A stretch of DNA of 64,000 nucleotides from Fodinibius salicampi (GCF_039545095.1 NZ_BAABRS010000001.1:1426001-1490000), one strand, 5' to 3'. Counted from the stretch's first letter, positions 1-8,269 are shown. A program made the numbers and translations. Notes: generated by a model from the letters alone, not told the origin.

Positions 1-256
1 CAATATGCTGGACAAAATCTATTCCCGGCATTAGCTCATCCCAAACGTCGTTATCCTGCAGATTCGCCTCCGCAAATTGTAACCAATCGATATTAGAGGT
101 ATGCTGGGCTATAACATTTTTAATATGATCTGCGCGCTCTATATTTCTCAGCGTTCCAGTCACCCGATATCCCTTTTCGAGTAATTGAATAGCGGTCTGA
201 GAACCGAGGAAACCGGTTACTCCGGTCAATAATACTGAATGTCTTTTCCCTTCCAT
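1..256 (-). CDS. NAD-dependent epimerase/dehydratase, N-terminal fragment (runs off the window)
   Basis: The first 85 residues of an NAD(P)-dependent sugar epimerase/dihydroflavonol-reductase type protein (extended SDR family). The start is the ATG at 254-256. The nucleotide-binding glycine motif TGVTGFLG is at residues 11-18, preceded by a hydrophobic strand (SVLL), as expected for the first beta strand of a Rossmann fold. A second basic segment (GTLRN) lies where the NADP-contacting loop falls in this family. The remainder of the gene, including the catalytic YxxxK, lies outside the window, so the substrate cannot be assigned. It points away from the MBL hydrolase gene region by about 120 bp and could be its downstream neighbour on the same strand. 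Confidence 0.85.
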   Translation of the reverse strand, partial: MEGKRHSVLLTGVTGFLGSQTAIQLLEKGYRVTGTLRNIERADHIKNVIAQHTSNIDWLQFAEANLQDNDVWDELMPGIDFVQHI

Positions 257-377
257 AGTATGTATATACTTTTAAAATAAGTTAGATTTCTCTGCGTCTA
301 AATTATAAGAATCATACCTCTTATTTCTCTTATCATTTGGTAAAAAATAGGACAATGTTTTATTGACCAAGAAACGC

Positions 378-1145
378 CTACAGAAGCTCTATGCTTTCTC
401 CGTCATTCGGTATAAATACTTTATCCTGAAGCTTTTCTTCCTCTAGCATATTTCTCAACTGTTTTCTGGTAGTCGGACAATGATTAATTGCTTCCAAATG
501 ATTCGCAATTACTTTTCCGGGACTCTGTCTGACGAATTGAATAATTTCATCCATATTCATCAGTAGTGGTCTGAATATATCAAATTGAGCAGAACCGCAG
601 GCAACCACACTGACATCGGGCCCATATTCCGTTAGTACCTGGTTGACACCATTCGTAAAGATAGTATCTGAACTTAAATAGATGGACGGTTCTCCGGGTA
701 ATTCAAGAAGGAATCCCATTACATCACCCATAAACTTGGTCACAAATCCATAACCGTGAGTGGCCGGGATTCCGGTTATATACCCGCCCGAAAACTCTTT
801 CTGTTCCCAGTAATCGAATGTTTTATGGATAGCAAGCCCCTGTTTATGAAGTATTTCTTTGTCATGGACACTGCACAATACGGGTATTTCTTTTTCCTTA
901 AGAAATGCGATGCCCGCCCCATCGAGATGGTCCGGGTGTCGATGGGTAATTATTGCATGTGTAACGCTATCCAACAATGCCTTACTTCCCTCTGGCAAAG
1001 AAACAGTAGGGTTTTTCCTTGGTTTGGATCTAATAAAAGCAAACGGAGGAAGTGTTCCTTTATCCCCGAGCATTGGATCAACTAACAGAACTTTTCTTTC
1101 AGTTTCTATTACCATGGTTACATTTCGGAGGTGATATATCCTCAT
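378..1145 (-). CDS. MBL-fold metallo-hydrolase
   Basis: Metallo-beta-lactamase-fold hydrolase of about 255 residues. The metal motif HxHxDH is seen as THRHPDHLDG at residues 67-76, and later histidines (ATHGYG, ANHLEAINH) and an SSDT segment match the remaining metal ligands of UlaG-like lactonases/hydrolases. No signal peptide is seen, so it is probably cytoplasmic. I chose the ATG at 1143-1145 (protein begins MRIYHLRN). The frame stays open upstream to 1304, but the extra residues overlap the end of the regulator gene and look non-coding. It lies just downstream of a Crp-type regulator on the same strand, 68 bp apart, so regulator and enzyme may be co-transcribed. The substrate is unknown. 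Confidence 0.88.
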   Translation of the reverse strand: MRIYHLRNVTMVIETERKVLLVDPMLGDKGTLPPFAFIRSKPRKNPTVSLPEGSKALLDSVTHAIITHRHPDHLDGAGIAFLKEKEIPVLCSVHDKEILHKQGLAIHKTFDYWEQKEFSGGYITGIPATHGYGFVTKFMGDVMGFLLELPGEPSIYLSSDTIFTNGVNQVLTEYGPDVSVVACGSAQFDIFRPLLMNMDEIIQFVRQSPGKVIANHLEAINHCPTTRKQLRNMLEEEKLQDKVFIPNDGESIELL

Positions 1146-1213
1146 ATATTCATCATTTTGTTGTTGTTCGCTCCCAATTAAATGATGAAGTCGAAAAATA
1201 GCATTGATTCCAA

Positions 1214-1789
1214 TCAAGAAATACGGCGGCGTATTCTGCTCAGGGTTTCGGGCGTGATACCCAGATAGGAAGCAATATGATACTGGGGTATTTCCTGAAG
1301 CCACTCCGGTTTATAGATACGAAGCTCTTTGTAAAGTTCTTCCGGGGTCTTTGTAACCCGGTTGTATTCGAACATTTCCCTGATCTTTAATAACTGCTCG
1401 AAGACCAAATCTCTAAATTCTTCCCGGCATTCATATTTTTCCAACAACTTAAAAAAAGGTATCCGGTCAAGCTCAAGCAACTCTATATCTGTTAAGCTTT
1501 GCTGATTCCGTTTTGTTTTTACAGTGTTGATGAATGAGGAAAAATCAGTTATAAATCGAGGTTTCGTATAAAAATTTATATTCACCTCCCGGTGATCGTT
1601 CAGGTAATACTCTCTTATAACTCCCTTATTAAGGAAGCGAAGTTTACGATCCGTTTCAGTCTCTTTAAGAATTATAGTGTTTTGGGGGATGACCCTTTGC
1701 TTAAAGGAAGACAATAGCTCATTAAGTCCCTTGTGACTGAGCGGACAATTTGTTCGAAGAAACAGGGATATATTTTCTGTATTACTCAC
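1214..1789 (-). CDS. Crp/Fnr family transcriptional regulator
   Basis: A 191-residue protein with the cyclic-nucleotide-binding beta-roll fold (residues about 20-115) and a C-terminal helix-turn-helix reading IPQYHIASYLGITPETLSRI, typical of the Crp/Fnr regulators common in Bacteroidota-like genomes. No Fnr-type cysteine cluster is present in the N-terminus, so it is not an oxygen-sensing Fnr, and the effector is unknown. It stands upstream of the MBL-fold hydrolase in the same direction, which suggests it either regulates that gene or is co-expressed with it. Family-level assignment is firm; target genes are inference. Confidence 0.88.
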   Translation of the reverse strand: MSNTENISLFLRTNCPLSHKGLNELLSSFKQRVIPQNTIILKETETDRKLRFLNKGVIREYYLNDHREVNINFYTKPRFITDFSSFINTVKTKRNQQSLTDIELLELDRIPFFKLLEKYECREEFRDLVFEQLLKIREMFEYNRVTKTPEELYKELRIYKPEWLQEIPQYHIASYLGITPETLSRIRRRIS

Positions 1790-1995
1790 TTAGTTCATGA
1801 TTAATGCCCAAACTTAAAGGCCTTAAAATTACCGTATCTAAGATAGTAGGCTAAATTTTAACTGCAAAGATATTAGCCAAAAACGACCAGATTAAAACCC
1901 GTCACTTAATTATGCGCGCTCCTCATTGGAATGGTTCCAGTCTGGTTTTTATTATAGATTATATCATAGCTATTTAATTTAATCCGGAGGTCATT

Positions 1996-2466
1996 ATGCC
2001 CTTAAATAAATTAATCAACTATTTGGATGAAAAGGGAAAGAAATATGTAGTAGTAAAACATTCCCCGGCATTTACAGCCCAGGAAGTGGCGGCATCAGCT
2101 CATATTCCGGGCAAGGAGATGGTTAAAACCGTGATTGTAAAAGCGGATGGTGATATGAAGATGGTAGTGCTCCCTTCTACACACGATGTAGATTTTGATG
2201 CCATAAAAGAAGCCATAGGAGCCGAAGAAGTTGAGCTTGCCTCAGAAGATGAATTCGAGAATATATTCCCTGATTGCGAACTGGGAGCCATGCCCCCATT
2301 CGGCAATCTTTACGATATTGATACCCTGGTAGCCGAATCGCTAACCGAGGATAATATTATCGCATTCAATGCCGGCACCCATAAGGAATTGGTGAAAATG
2401 GGCTACAGTGATTACGAGGAACTGGCTAATCCCCAGATTATGCCGGTAGGAGTAAAAAAGGCATAA
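1996..2466 (+). CDS. YbaK/EbsC-type aminoacyl-tRNA deacylase
   Basis: A 156-residue single-domain protein of the YbaK/ProX fold, whose members hydrolyse mischarged aminoacyl-tRNAs (for example Cys-tRNA-Pro or Ala-tRNA-Pro). Visible family features are the N-terminal lead (YLDEKGKKYVVVKHSPAFTAQEVAA), the lysine-centred strand KEMVKTVIVKA near residue 40, and the substrate-loop segment GAMPPFG near residue 99. A strong ribosome-binding site, CCGGAGG, sits ten bases before the ATG at 1996. The gene is alone on the plus strand, with the cupin gene about 95 bp downstream. The fold is certain; the exact tRNA specificity cannot be read from the sequence. Confidence 0.9.
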   Translation: MPLNKLINYLDEKGKKYVVVKHSPAFTAQEVAASAHIPGKEMVKTVIVKADGDMKMVVLPSTHDVDFDAIKEAIGAEEVELASEDEFENIFPDCELGAMPPFGNLYDIDTLVAESLTEDNIIAFNAGTHKELVKMGYSDYEELANPQIMPVGVKKA

Positions 2467-2561
2467 CCTCATAACTGGCAAATATGTTTTTAAGCGTTCT
2501 TGCTCTGGGTTTAAGGGGATTATTACGCCTCAATTTTAATCCAGATGATATATAGAAGAAT

Positions 2562-3092
2562 ATGCAACCGAAAAAATTATATCTTGAAGACGACGGCAGC
2601 ATCCCCAACAACAAATTGCCGCTGCTCCTGTACCGCAATGCCTTTAGCAAGCGGGGACCAGCTGGTGCCCGTTGGCTCGAAGAACAATTCCACCAACATA
2701 ATTGGACAAATGCCTGGAAAAACGGGGTTTTCAACTACCACCATTACCACAGCACTTCGCATGAGGTTCTGGGCGTGTATTCCGGAAGCGCCAAACTGCA
2801 CCTTGGAGGAGAACAGGGCCAAAAAGTGGACGTTCAGGCAGGAGATGTTATCATCATTCCGGCCGGGGTAGCCCATAAGAACCTGGGCAGCAGCCGTGAC
2901 TTCAGGGTGGTCGGCGCCTATCCGGACGGAAACAGCTATGATTTAAAGACTGGTAAGGAAAGTGAACGTCCTCAAGCCGATAAGAATATTGCGGCGGTAC
3001 CCATGCCCTCTGCCGATCCCCTGCTGGGCCAAAGCGGTGGACTCACGGAAATATGGAGTAATATAAAGTCAGAGCTAAAAGATAAGATATAG
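2562..3092 (+). CDS. Cupin-domain protein (YjlB-like)
   Basis: A 176-residue cupin. The metal-binding motif 1 is seen as HHYHSTSHEVLGVYSG around residues 60-75 and motif 2 as GDVIIIPAGVAHKN around residues 94-107, so a single RmlC-like beta barrel with a bound metal is likely. Length and motif spacing match the YjlB-like cupins, which have no established enzymatic activity. The C-terminal tail is charged and probably helical. There is no signal peptide. It lies downstream of the YbaK gene on the same strand with a 95-bp gap, so it may or may not share its transcript. The function cannot be named beyond cupin. Confidence 0.85.
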   Translation: MQPKKLYLEDDGSIPNNKLPLLLYRNAFSKRGPAGARWLEEQFHQHNWTNAWKNGVFNYHHYHSTSHEVLGVYSGSAKLHLGGEQGQKVDVQAGDVIIIPAGVAHKNLGSSRDFRVVGAYPDGNSYDLKTGKESERPQADKNIAAVPMPSADPLLGQSGGLTEIWSNIKSELKDKI

Positions 3093-3139
3093 GAAAATAC
3101 AACTTCCATCACACATCAAAAAAATGTAAGGAGCAAAAG

Positions 3140-3232
3140 ATGAACGAGGAAATCATAAATCTCAACCCGCTAGTCTATTTAATGGATGGATTTGCACCAC
3201 ACTTTTTAAACAATAGAAGCTTCTTATTCTGA
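3140..3232 (+). CDS. Short ORF with good ribosome-binding site, possible gene remnant
   Basis: A 30-codon ORF beginning MNEEIINLNPLVY, preceded at a normal distance by the strong Shine-Dalgarno AAGGAGC. A good start signal before such a short frame at the edge of an AT-rich patch looks more like the 5-prime end of a gene truncated by rearrangement than a functional peptide. It overlaps the end of the opposite-strand small ORF by nine bases. No family is recognised. Confidence 0.25.
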   Translation: MNEEIINLNPLVYLMDGFAPHFLNNRSFLF

Positions 3233-3409
3233 TTTCCATTTTTTAAAATACCTAACTACTACCAAGCCGAATAGCAGAGTCATAGAACCATGGAGTATGA
3301 GTTGAGATTGCTCAATGATTAAATTGTAAAGGAAAAAGAGTAAAAACAGACTGAAAACAATAAGTAGAATTAGATTGTAATCTCTCGAAACCCTTTCTGA
3401 AAAGCTCAT
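3224..3409 (-). CDS. Small two-helix membrane protein, hypothetical
   Basis: A 61-residue ORF with two predicted membrane helices (residues about 13-32, rich in Leu/Phe/Ile, and about 38-53) and a basic C-terminal end (RYFKKWKSE), so the termini are probably cytoplasmic. The hydrophobic pattern is plausible for a real small membrane protein, but AT-rich DNA yields such patterns by chance. It sits in the AT-rich segment 3100-4640 together with the DUF5677 gene. I do not recognise a family. Confidence 0.4.
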   Translation of the reverse strand: MSFSERVSRDYNLILLIVFSLFLLFFLYNLIIEQSQLILHGSMTLLFGLVVVRYFKKWKSE

Positions 3410-3664
3410 AGCTATAATATACGTTTATAAGGAAATAGAGTGGTATAACGGTCTGATACACCCTATACACTTATTTAGCAAATAACGAAAAGTGAACCCA
3501 AAAACCAAGGTCTGATGCTAGCTTTCCTCTTCATAATCAGCAACTCAGTCGGCTACAATAGATTTGAACCAAGGATCTGTAGAAGTCAAGTACGCTGAGA
3601 TGTGGGTGAATCTGTCACCAGCCTGAAGAGTGACATTTTCATTTAGAAGGGATTAATGTACTGT

Positions 3665-4465
3665 TTATTTGCTTAACTCAACCTCTTGGTTAAAAAGCTT
3701 AGCTATTTTTACGAACTTATTCTTGTAATCTTTATCACTATCATCATGCAGTAGATTATGAATCGATTTAAAATAATCGAACACAATTTGTCGAAAACTA
3801 AAGCTGGATTTCGTTAAACATTCTGAGAATAGAACACTTGTAATTAATACTGAATTGTTAATAATAGTTTGGTTATCAAATTTGTCATAGGGATTGGGCT
3901 CTAATTTAGTAATGGTGTGAAATTCCGGATAACCATCAAAATAAGTTGGATGAACTCGACGTGATGCATATTCATACCCGAATTTATAGAGGAATCCGAG
4001 GTCATTTTCTTTTAAAATTTTCTTAGGATCAGGTTTATTCCAACCATCTAAATTCTGCTTATATTCTTGGTATTTCTTCCATTCCTCTTTTGTAATTTGA
4101 AATAAAGGATCCTCTAATATTCCTTCAAGGGATTGGTCACTTCTTGCATTATTAACATGTTCAAAATTTGCAGTAAGTGTTTCAAATTTAAATTCCTGAA
4201 ATGAATCGTGCTTACTTAAGTAGTATACATGAACTAATCGATCGAGCAATGAACGGTACAGGATTAATGCATTATCGTAATATTCCTTTTTATATAAAAT
4301 CAAAATTGATTCAAGTAAAGAACTTCCTTTTGCAATACAATTTCTTAGATAAAAGTCTTTCGATTTCTCGGTTTTTTCAGCTAAATCAAAAATCAACATT
4401 GGAGCTACAGCAACAATATTTTTCAAACACTCAAATATTTCTTTTTCAGGTATTTTTGATTGCAT
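3665..4465 (-). CDS. DUF5677-like protein
   Basis: A 266-residue, mostly helical soluble protein with no signal peptide or membrane segment. The segments ALILYRSLLDRLVHVYYL (about residues 66-83) and ASRRVHPTYF (about 175-184) resemble the conserved arginine/glutamate and histidine helices of the DUF5677 family, whose biochemical role is unknown. The gene is clearly more AT-rich than the metabolic genes on either side and is bordered by non-coding AT-rich DNA, which suggests recent acquisition. Members of this family often occur in accessory or defence-like regions, but no defence partner is visible here. Gene call firm, family moderately sure, function unknown. Confidence 0.7.
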   Translation of the reverse strand: MQSKIPEKEIFECLKNIVAVAPMLIFDLAEKTEKSKDFYLRNCIAKGSSLLESILILYKKEYYDNALILYRSLLDRLVHVYYLSKHDSFQEFKFETLTANFEHVNNARSDQSLEGILEDPLFQITKEEWKKYQEYKQNLDGWNKPDPKKILKENDLGFLYKFGYEYASRRVHPTYFDGYPEFHTITKLEPNPYDKFDNQTIINNSVLITSVLFSECLTKSSFSFRQIVFDYFKSIHNLLHDDSDKDYKNKFVKIAKLFNQEVELSK

Positions 4466-4646
4466 TCCAATAGATATTTACAAAAGCATGCTACCTTCTA
4501 ATTAATCTACTAACCCAACGGCACAACAATTTTCCTTTTACACTCGTAGTTTGCCAAATATTCCGTTTAAACACAAAATTCCAACTTTAATTGCTAAATC
4601 TGCAAGTTTACGACCTCTGTCCTTTCGCATAACAAATGCTAACGAA

Positions 4647-4835
4647 TCAGCGCTGTTGCCGGTGTATCACGGGGGCGGGCCGGTGCAGCTCGTTAAGCGC
4701 CAGCTCAACTTTTAGGTAGTATATCCATTCGGGGTATTTCAATAACCGCAGCCAAAGATCTATGGCCTCTTCTTCGGTTAGCTTGCCGCGGGTATAGTTC
4801 GTCATGTCTTGTATTAGGTTCTCTTCTTCGCCCAT
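4647..4835 (-). CDS. Small acidic protein, possibly truncated anti-sigma-like fragment
   Basis: A 62-residue ORF beginning MGEEENLIQDMTNYTRGKLT. The pattern (a short helix, then a GKLTEEEAIDLWLRLLKYPEW element) resembles the N-terminal helical segment of anti-sigma factors and FecR-like regulators, where a similar sentence precedes a membrane helix. Here the frame ends after HRPAPVIHRQQR, with no membrane helix, exactly where the sequence changes from GC-richer to AT-rich DNA (about 4645). The protein may therefore have lost its C-terminus by insertion of the 3100-4640 patch. Upstream lies the large concentric dyad at 4868-4946. Moderate confidence that it is or was a gene. Confidence 0.45.
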   Translation of the reverse strand: MGEEENLIQDMTNYTRGKLTEEEAIDLWLRLLKYPEWIYYLKVELALNELHRPAPVIHRQQR

Positions 4836-4867
4836 TTATTTGCCCTGTTTTTAGTGAATCTTTGTAT

Positions 4868-4946
4868 AGTAAGTACCTTTCAGCGGCCAATCCTTACAAC
4901 TTTTTTTAAATTTTTTGTAAGGATTGATCTCCAAAACGTACTTACT
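4868..4946. promoter_or_regulatory. Concentric double inverted repeat (candidate operator)
   Basis: Two perfect inverted repeats share one centre at 4907. The inner arms are CAATCCTTACAA (4888-4899) and its complement (4915-4926), around an AT-only-but-one spacer. The outer arms are AGTAAGTAC (4868-4876) and GTACTTACT (4938-4946). The element lies between the minus-strand small ORF at 4835 and the plus-strand DUF4469 gene at 5140, so it could control both divergently. Operator, attachment-like or structured leader are all possible. Confidence 0.55.
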
Positions 4947-4966
4947 TATGTGAGGTCACAAATATA

Positions 4967-5008
4967 GGGCCTCTCAAAAGAGAGGGCGGATACAAATATC
5001 TGTCCGCC
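4967..5008 (+). promoter_or_regulatory. Two back-to-back hairpins in the leader of the DUF4469 gene
   Basis: The first hairpin is CCTCTC-AAAA-GAGAGG (4970-4985). It is followed immediately by GGCGGA (4985-4990) pairing with TCCGCC (5003-5008), and then an A-rich run. They lie about 130 bp before the ATG of the downstream gene and could be a terminator pair for upstream transcripts or a leader structure. No riboswitch family is recognised. Confidence 0.4.
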
Positions 5009-5139
5009 TGTAAAAAATAAAATATCAAACAGAAGGCCGCGGGGTGCCTCACTGTATTGCTGCTTTCTTTATCGATAGGCTGCCATATAGTACATCCGGT
5101 AACCATACTAGCCGGTCCTTCATAAAACCTATTCTTATT

Positions 5140-5841
5140 ATGGGATTAGAATTCTATTTAGCACCAAATAACATGACCGCTGATACCGAAGATTATATGG
5201 CTATCAGCAGTAATACCAACAGCTATTCCATCGAAGATGTCTTCGATCATATGACGCGCGAGGGCTCTACCATTACCAAGGCAGAAGCCCTTGCCAGTTT
5301 CGAGGAAATCAGCCAGGGCATTATCAACCTGATTCGCCAGGGAAATGCGGTGGTCACGCCCCTGTTTAATATCCGCTCGGGTATTAGCGGGGTATTCGAG
5401 GATGAAGATGACAACTTTGATCCGAATCGCCACCAGGTACGCATTAACCTGTCGGTAGGCTCCCGTCTGCGGCCCATTACCGCCGAAATAGATCCGCAGA
5501 AAATTAAAGCGCGCGAACGTCAGCCGGATCTCGAATACTTCTACGACGATGCTACCGATACGAAGAACGATGTTATCACTCCTGGTCGTGGGGCGCGTAT
5601 TGTGGGAGAGTTGCTTAAATTCGACGAAGACGATCCGACCCAGGGTATCTTCTTTGTGAATAAAGACGACGCCTCCGAGACACCGGTGGATGAAAGCATC
5701 CTTAAGAATAAACCCGGGGAGCTTATTTTCATTGTGCCTACCCTGCCCGCCGGGATATACCGACTCGAAGTGCGTAGTATTATATTCAATACTACGGAAC
5801 TGCGCACCGGAGCCCTTTCGCACGAACTGACCGTTTCTTAG
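5140..5841 (+). CDS. HU-like DNA-binding protein with DUF4469 C-terminal domain
   Basis: A 233-residue protein in two parts. Residues about 5-120 fit the HU/IHF-like (HU-HIG) DNA-binding domain of Bacteroidota (SIEDVFDHM, TITKAEALASFEEI, GNAVVTPLFNIRSGISGVF). Residues about 145-230 fit the beta-sandwich DUF4469 domain (GELIFIVPTLPAGIYRLEVRS). I chose the ATG at 5140 (MGLEFYLAPNNMT) because family members begin this way; the open frame upstream to 5044 looks non-coding. It probably binds chromosomal DNA, but no specific target is known. It is monocistronic, with hairpins upstream and a rho-independent terminator at 5882. The family assignment is firm; the physiological role is not established for the family. 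Confidence 0.85.
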   Translation: MGLEFYLAPNNMTADTEDYMAISSNTNSYSIEDVFDHMTREGSTITKAEALASFEEISQGIINLIRQGNAVVTPLFNIRSGISGVFEDEDDNFDPNRHQVRINLSVGSRLRPITAEIDPQKIKARERQPDLEYFYDDATDTKNDVITPGRGARIVGELLKFDEDDPTQGIFFVNKDDASETPVDESILKNKPGELIFIVPTLPAGIYRLEVRSIIFNTTELRTGALSHELTVS

Positions 5842-5881
5842 CTGTCAACAATCGGGTTCGTCTGTCTAAGACATAAGACCA

Positions 5882-5920
5882 AAGCCTCTCCATCTGCCTG
5901 GTGGAGGGGCTTCTTTATTT
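5882..5920 (+). terminator. Rho-independent terminator after the DUF4469 gene
   Basis: AAGCCTCTCCA (5882-5892) pairs with TGGAGGGGCTT (5902-5912) with one G:T pair, followed by TCTTTATTT. It lies 40 bp after the stop codon at 5841. Confidence 0.8.
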
Positions 5921-5932
5921 CGTTATGGTGTA

Positions 5933-6013
5933 TAACACGTCGTGTTAAGGGTCGTAACACGTAGGGTTAAGGGGTCTAACACGTCGGGTTAAGACCCTTA
6001 ACGTATCGGGGTT
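5933..6013. repeat. 22-bp tandem repeat, three full units plus a partial
   Basis: Units begin with TAACACGT at 5933, 5955 and 5977, exactly 22 bp apart, and a degraded fourth begins TAACGTATCGGGG at 5999. Each contains a GGGTTAAG-like half (GTGTTAAG in the first), so the array is also rich in GTTAA/TTAAC dyads. The 22-bp period puts every unit on nearly the same helical face. It lies just after the terminator hairpin at 5882 and about 200 bp before corA. Confidence 0.8.
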
Positions 6014-6211
6014 GGAATACACTCTCTCCGGTATATGAAGAAATAGATGACTGGTACCCACTTGTTATTCTCCCCGGATTATCAATAACAAAAGGGAAAT
6101 ATCACCTGTTGAAGTAACAAATTATCTGCAATTACGTCTCCCTGCCCCCTTGTTTGTAAGCGCACTCTTCTACATATTGAGGCATACATTAATCTGGTAA
6201 GAACTGTGTAT

Positions 6212-7333
6212 ATGGCAAAAAAAAAGAAGAAAAAGCTACGAAGTCTCCTTTCCAAACGTAAAGCCCATGCCCGAAAAGCTCCGGGTACTGCGCCCGGTAC
6301 CGTGCAATATACCGGGGACCAGAAGGTCGATGAGGTCAGCATTAAGGTGCACGATTACGATGTCGATCATGTGGAGCATATCTCCATTGCGGATATTGAG
6401 GAGTCACGGCCCTTCCTTGAAAACTCATCCAAAACCTGGATCAACGTTACCGGCCTGCATGATGTGGACAAGCTAAAAAGCATATGGAAGTATTTTGATC
6501 TCCACCCCCTGGTCCAGGAAGATATTGTCAATACTAGTCAGCGACCAAAGGTAGAAACCTATGATAACTGCATCTTTTTCGTCCTTCGTATGCTGTCTTT
6601 CGATCCGGAGAACAAATCGCTGGTTTCTGAGCAAATCAGCGTGGTGCTGGGGAGTAATTACGTGCTTTCCTTCCAGGAAACGGATAGCAACTATTTCCAG
6701 CCGATCTTTAATCGCCTCGAGGCCGGGGGACGCATCCGCACCCAACCGACGGATTACCTGGCTTATGCCCTGCTGGATACCGTTGTGGATCATTACTTCA
6801 ACGTGATTGAACAGATAGGCAATGAAATTGAAGAAGTTGAGAATATCCTTTTTGAGGATGAAGAAACCAACCAGGATTTACTGCAAAAGGTGCATCATAT
6901 CCGGCGGGAAGTCGTCTTTTTGCGTAAATCGGTGTGGCCTTTACGTGATGCCCTCAATACCGCTATCCGGGATGATTCCGATTTTATATCAGACCATACC
7001 AAATTATTTCTCCGCGATGTGTACGACCATATGATACAGGTTATTGACAGCGTGGAAAACTACCGGGATATGGTATTAAGCCTTCACGATCTCTATATGT
7101 CGTCGATGAGTAACCGGATGAACGAAATTATGAAGGTGCTGACCATTATCGCCACCATTTTTATCCCTCTTACGTTCATCGCTGGTATTTATGGGATGAA
7201 TTTCGATCCTGAAGCCAGTCCCTATAACATGCCGGAGCTCAGCTGGTATTGGGGATATCCGGCATCCATAGCAATAATGGTTGTATTAGCCCTGATTATG
7301 CTGTACTATTTTAAACGCAAAGGATGGTTATAG
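6212..7333 (+). CDS. corA: CorA family magnesium/cobalt transporter
   Basis: A CorA-type Mg2+ channel of 373 residues. The large cytoplasmic N-terminal domain is followed by the long helix (about residues 230-315) and two C-terminal membrane helices. The signature YGMN, the selectivity loop between the two helices, is present as GIYGMNFD, and the protein ends with a short basic tail (YFKRKGWL), as usual. I chose the ATG at 6212; a GTG two codons earlier at 6206 is in frame. The N-terminus is strongly lysine-rich (MAKKKKKKLRS) and encoded by a long A run. It heads a plus-strand series with usp and a secreted nuclease-like gene. High confidence in family; metal preference is inferred. Confidence 0.93.
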   Translation: MAKKKKKKLRSLLSKRKAHARKAPGTAPGTVQYTGDQKVDEVSIKVHDYDVDHVEHISIADIEESRPFLENSSKTWINVTGLHDVDKLKSIWKYFDLHPLVQEDIVNTSQRPKVETYDNCIFFVLRMLSFDPENKSLVSEQISVVLGSNYVLSFQETDSNYFQPIFNRLEAGGRIRTQPTDYLAYALLDTVVDHYFNVIEQIGNEIEEVENILFEDEETNQDLLQKVHHIRREVVFLRKSVWPLRDALNTAIRDDSDFISDHTKLFLRDVYDHMIQVIDSVENYRDMVLSLHDLYMSSMSNRMNEIMKVLTIIATIFIPLTFIAGIYGMNFDPEASPYNMPELSWYWGYPASIAIMVVLALIMLYYFKRKGWL

Positions 7334-7382
7334 TCTAACGTATTAACTGTGAACCACTTATAATCTTTTTATATTTAAACCT

Positions 7383-8264
7383 ATGGAAAATCTAAAAATT
7401 CTTGTCCCTCTCGACTTTTCTGAACTGAGTGCCACTGCTCTGCAGTCGGCCCGTCGGATGGCGGAAATGTGGAACGGAAGCATTACTCCTTTTCACTCCT
7501 ACCTGCCTCTTAACGAGGTAGACGGCGGACCCTATATGTTCGGGATGCCCTCTACCCCCGTTGAGGATTATGAGGATGTGGAAAAAACCATTCGGGAACG
7601 ACTCAACGAGCTCTCCCGGGAACATATTGAGGCTTCCATGCTTAAGACCCCGCAGGTTTCTATTGGCAATCCCGCCCAATCTATTGTGGAAGAAGCCAAA
7701 GATTACGATATGATTGTGATGCCTACTCACGGGCGCACCGGCTTTTCCCGCTTTTTCCTGGGTTCTGTTGCCGAAAAAGTGCTTCGCATGGCGCATCTGC
7801 CGGTATTGGTCGTCAATAAAGAACGGCAGCTTACCGATCTCGAACATATCCTGCTAACCACTGACTTTTCTGATCACTCTAAAGATGCCTTTCCCTATGC
7901 CAAGGCCATTGCCCAAAAAGCAAATGCACAACTGGAACTCATCAATATTTTTGCCTACGATCCGGAACATAACAACGATCCGGATAAGTCCAAGATTCAG
8001 CTTCGCGAACAACGACTCAAAGTACTGGCCAAAGAAGAGCTCCACGAGTTGGGCGACCAGGTTACCACCAAGGTAATCGTCTCTACGGATACTCCTCACG
8101 AAGCAATTCTCAACTATAACCTGAACAACCCCCAGGATCTCATTGTGATGTCGACAGTGGGCCGTACCGGCATTGATTACCTTATGATGGGCAGCACCAC
8201 GGCTAATGTGGTTCGACACGTTAAGAGTCCGATTCTAAGCATCAACCCTAAACAAGAAGCATAA
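7383..8264 (+). CDS. Tandem-domain universal stress protein
   Basis: A 293-residue protein with two UspA domains (about 1-147 and 153-291). Each carries an ATP-binding-type signature: HGRTGFSRFFLGSVAEKV in the first, VGRTGIDYLMMGSTTANV in the second. ATP binding is therefore likely in both halves. It begins 49 bp after corA and ends five bases before the next gene, so the three genes probably form an operon. Such proteins are cytoplasmic and linked to stress tolerance, but the specific stress is not shown by the sequence. Confidence 0.92.
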   Translation: MENLKILVPLDFSELSATALQSARRMAEMWNGSITPFHSYLPLNEVDGGPYMFGMPSTPVEDYEDVEKTIRERLNELSREHIEASMLKTPQVSIGNPAQSIVEEAKDYDMIVMPTHGRTGFSRFFLGSVAEKVLRMAHLPVLVVNKERQLTDLEHILLTTDFSDHSKDAFPYAKAIAQKANAQLELINIFAYDPEHNNDPDKSKIQLREQRLKVLAKEELHELGDQVTTKVIVSTDTPHEAILNYNLNNPQDLIVMSTVGRTGIDYLMMGSTTANVVRHVKSPILSINPKQEA

Positions 8265-8269
8265 ACCCT

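Noticed and set aside
1146-1304. N-terminal extension of the MBL hydrolase frame
   Set aside because: It would overlap the end of the regulator gene and the residues do not look like a domain; MRIYHLRN at 1145 is the natural start.
3555-3600. tRNA-like TTCAAATC T-loop (minus strand) in a spacer
   Set aside because: No cloverleaf can be formed around it; the acceptor and anticodon stems do not pair.
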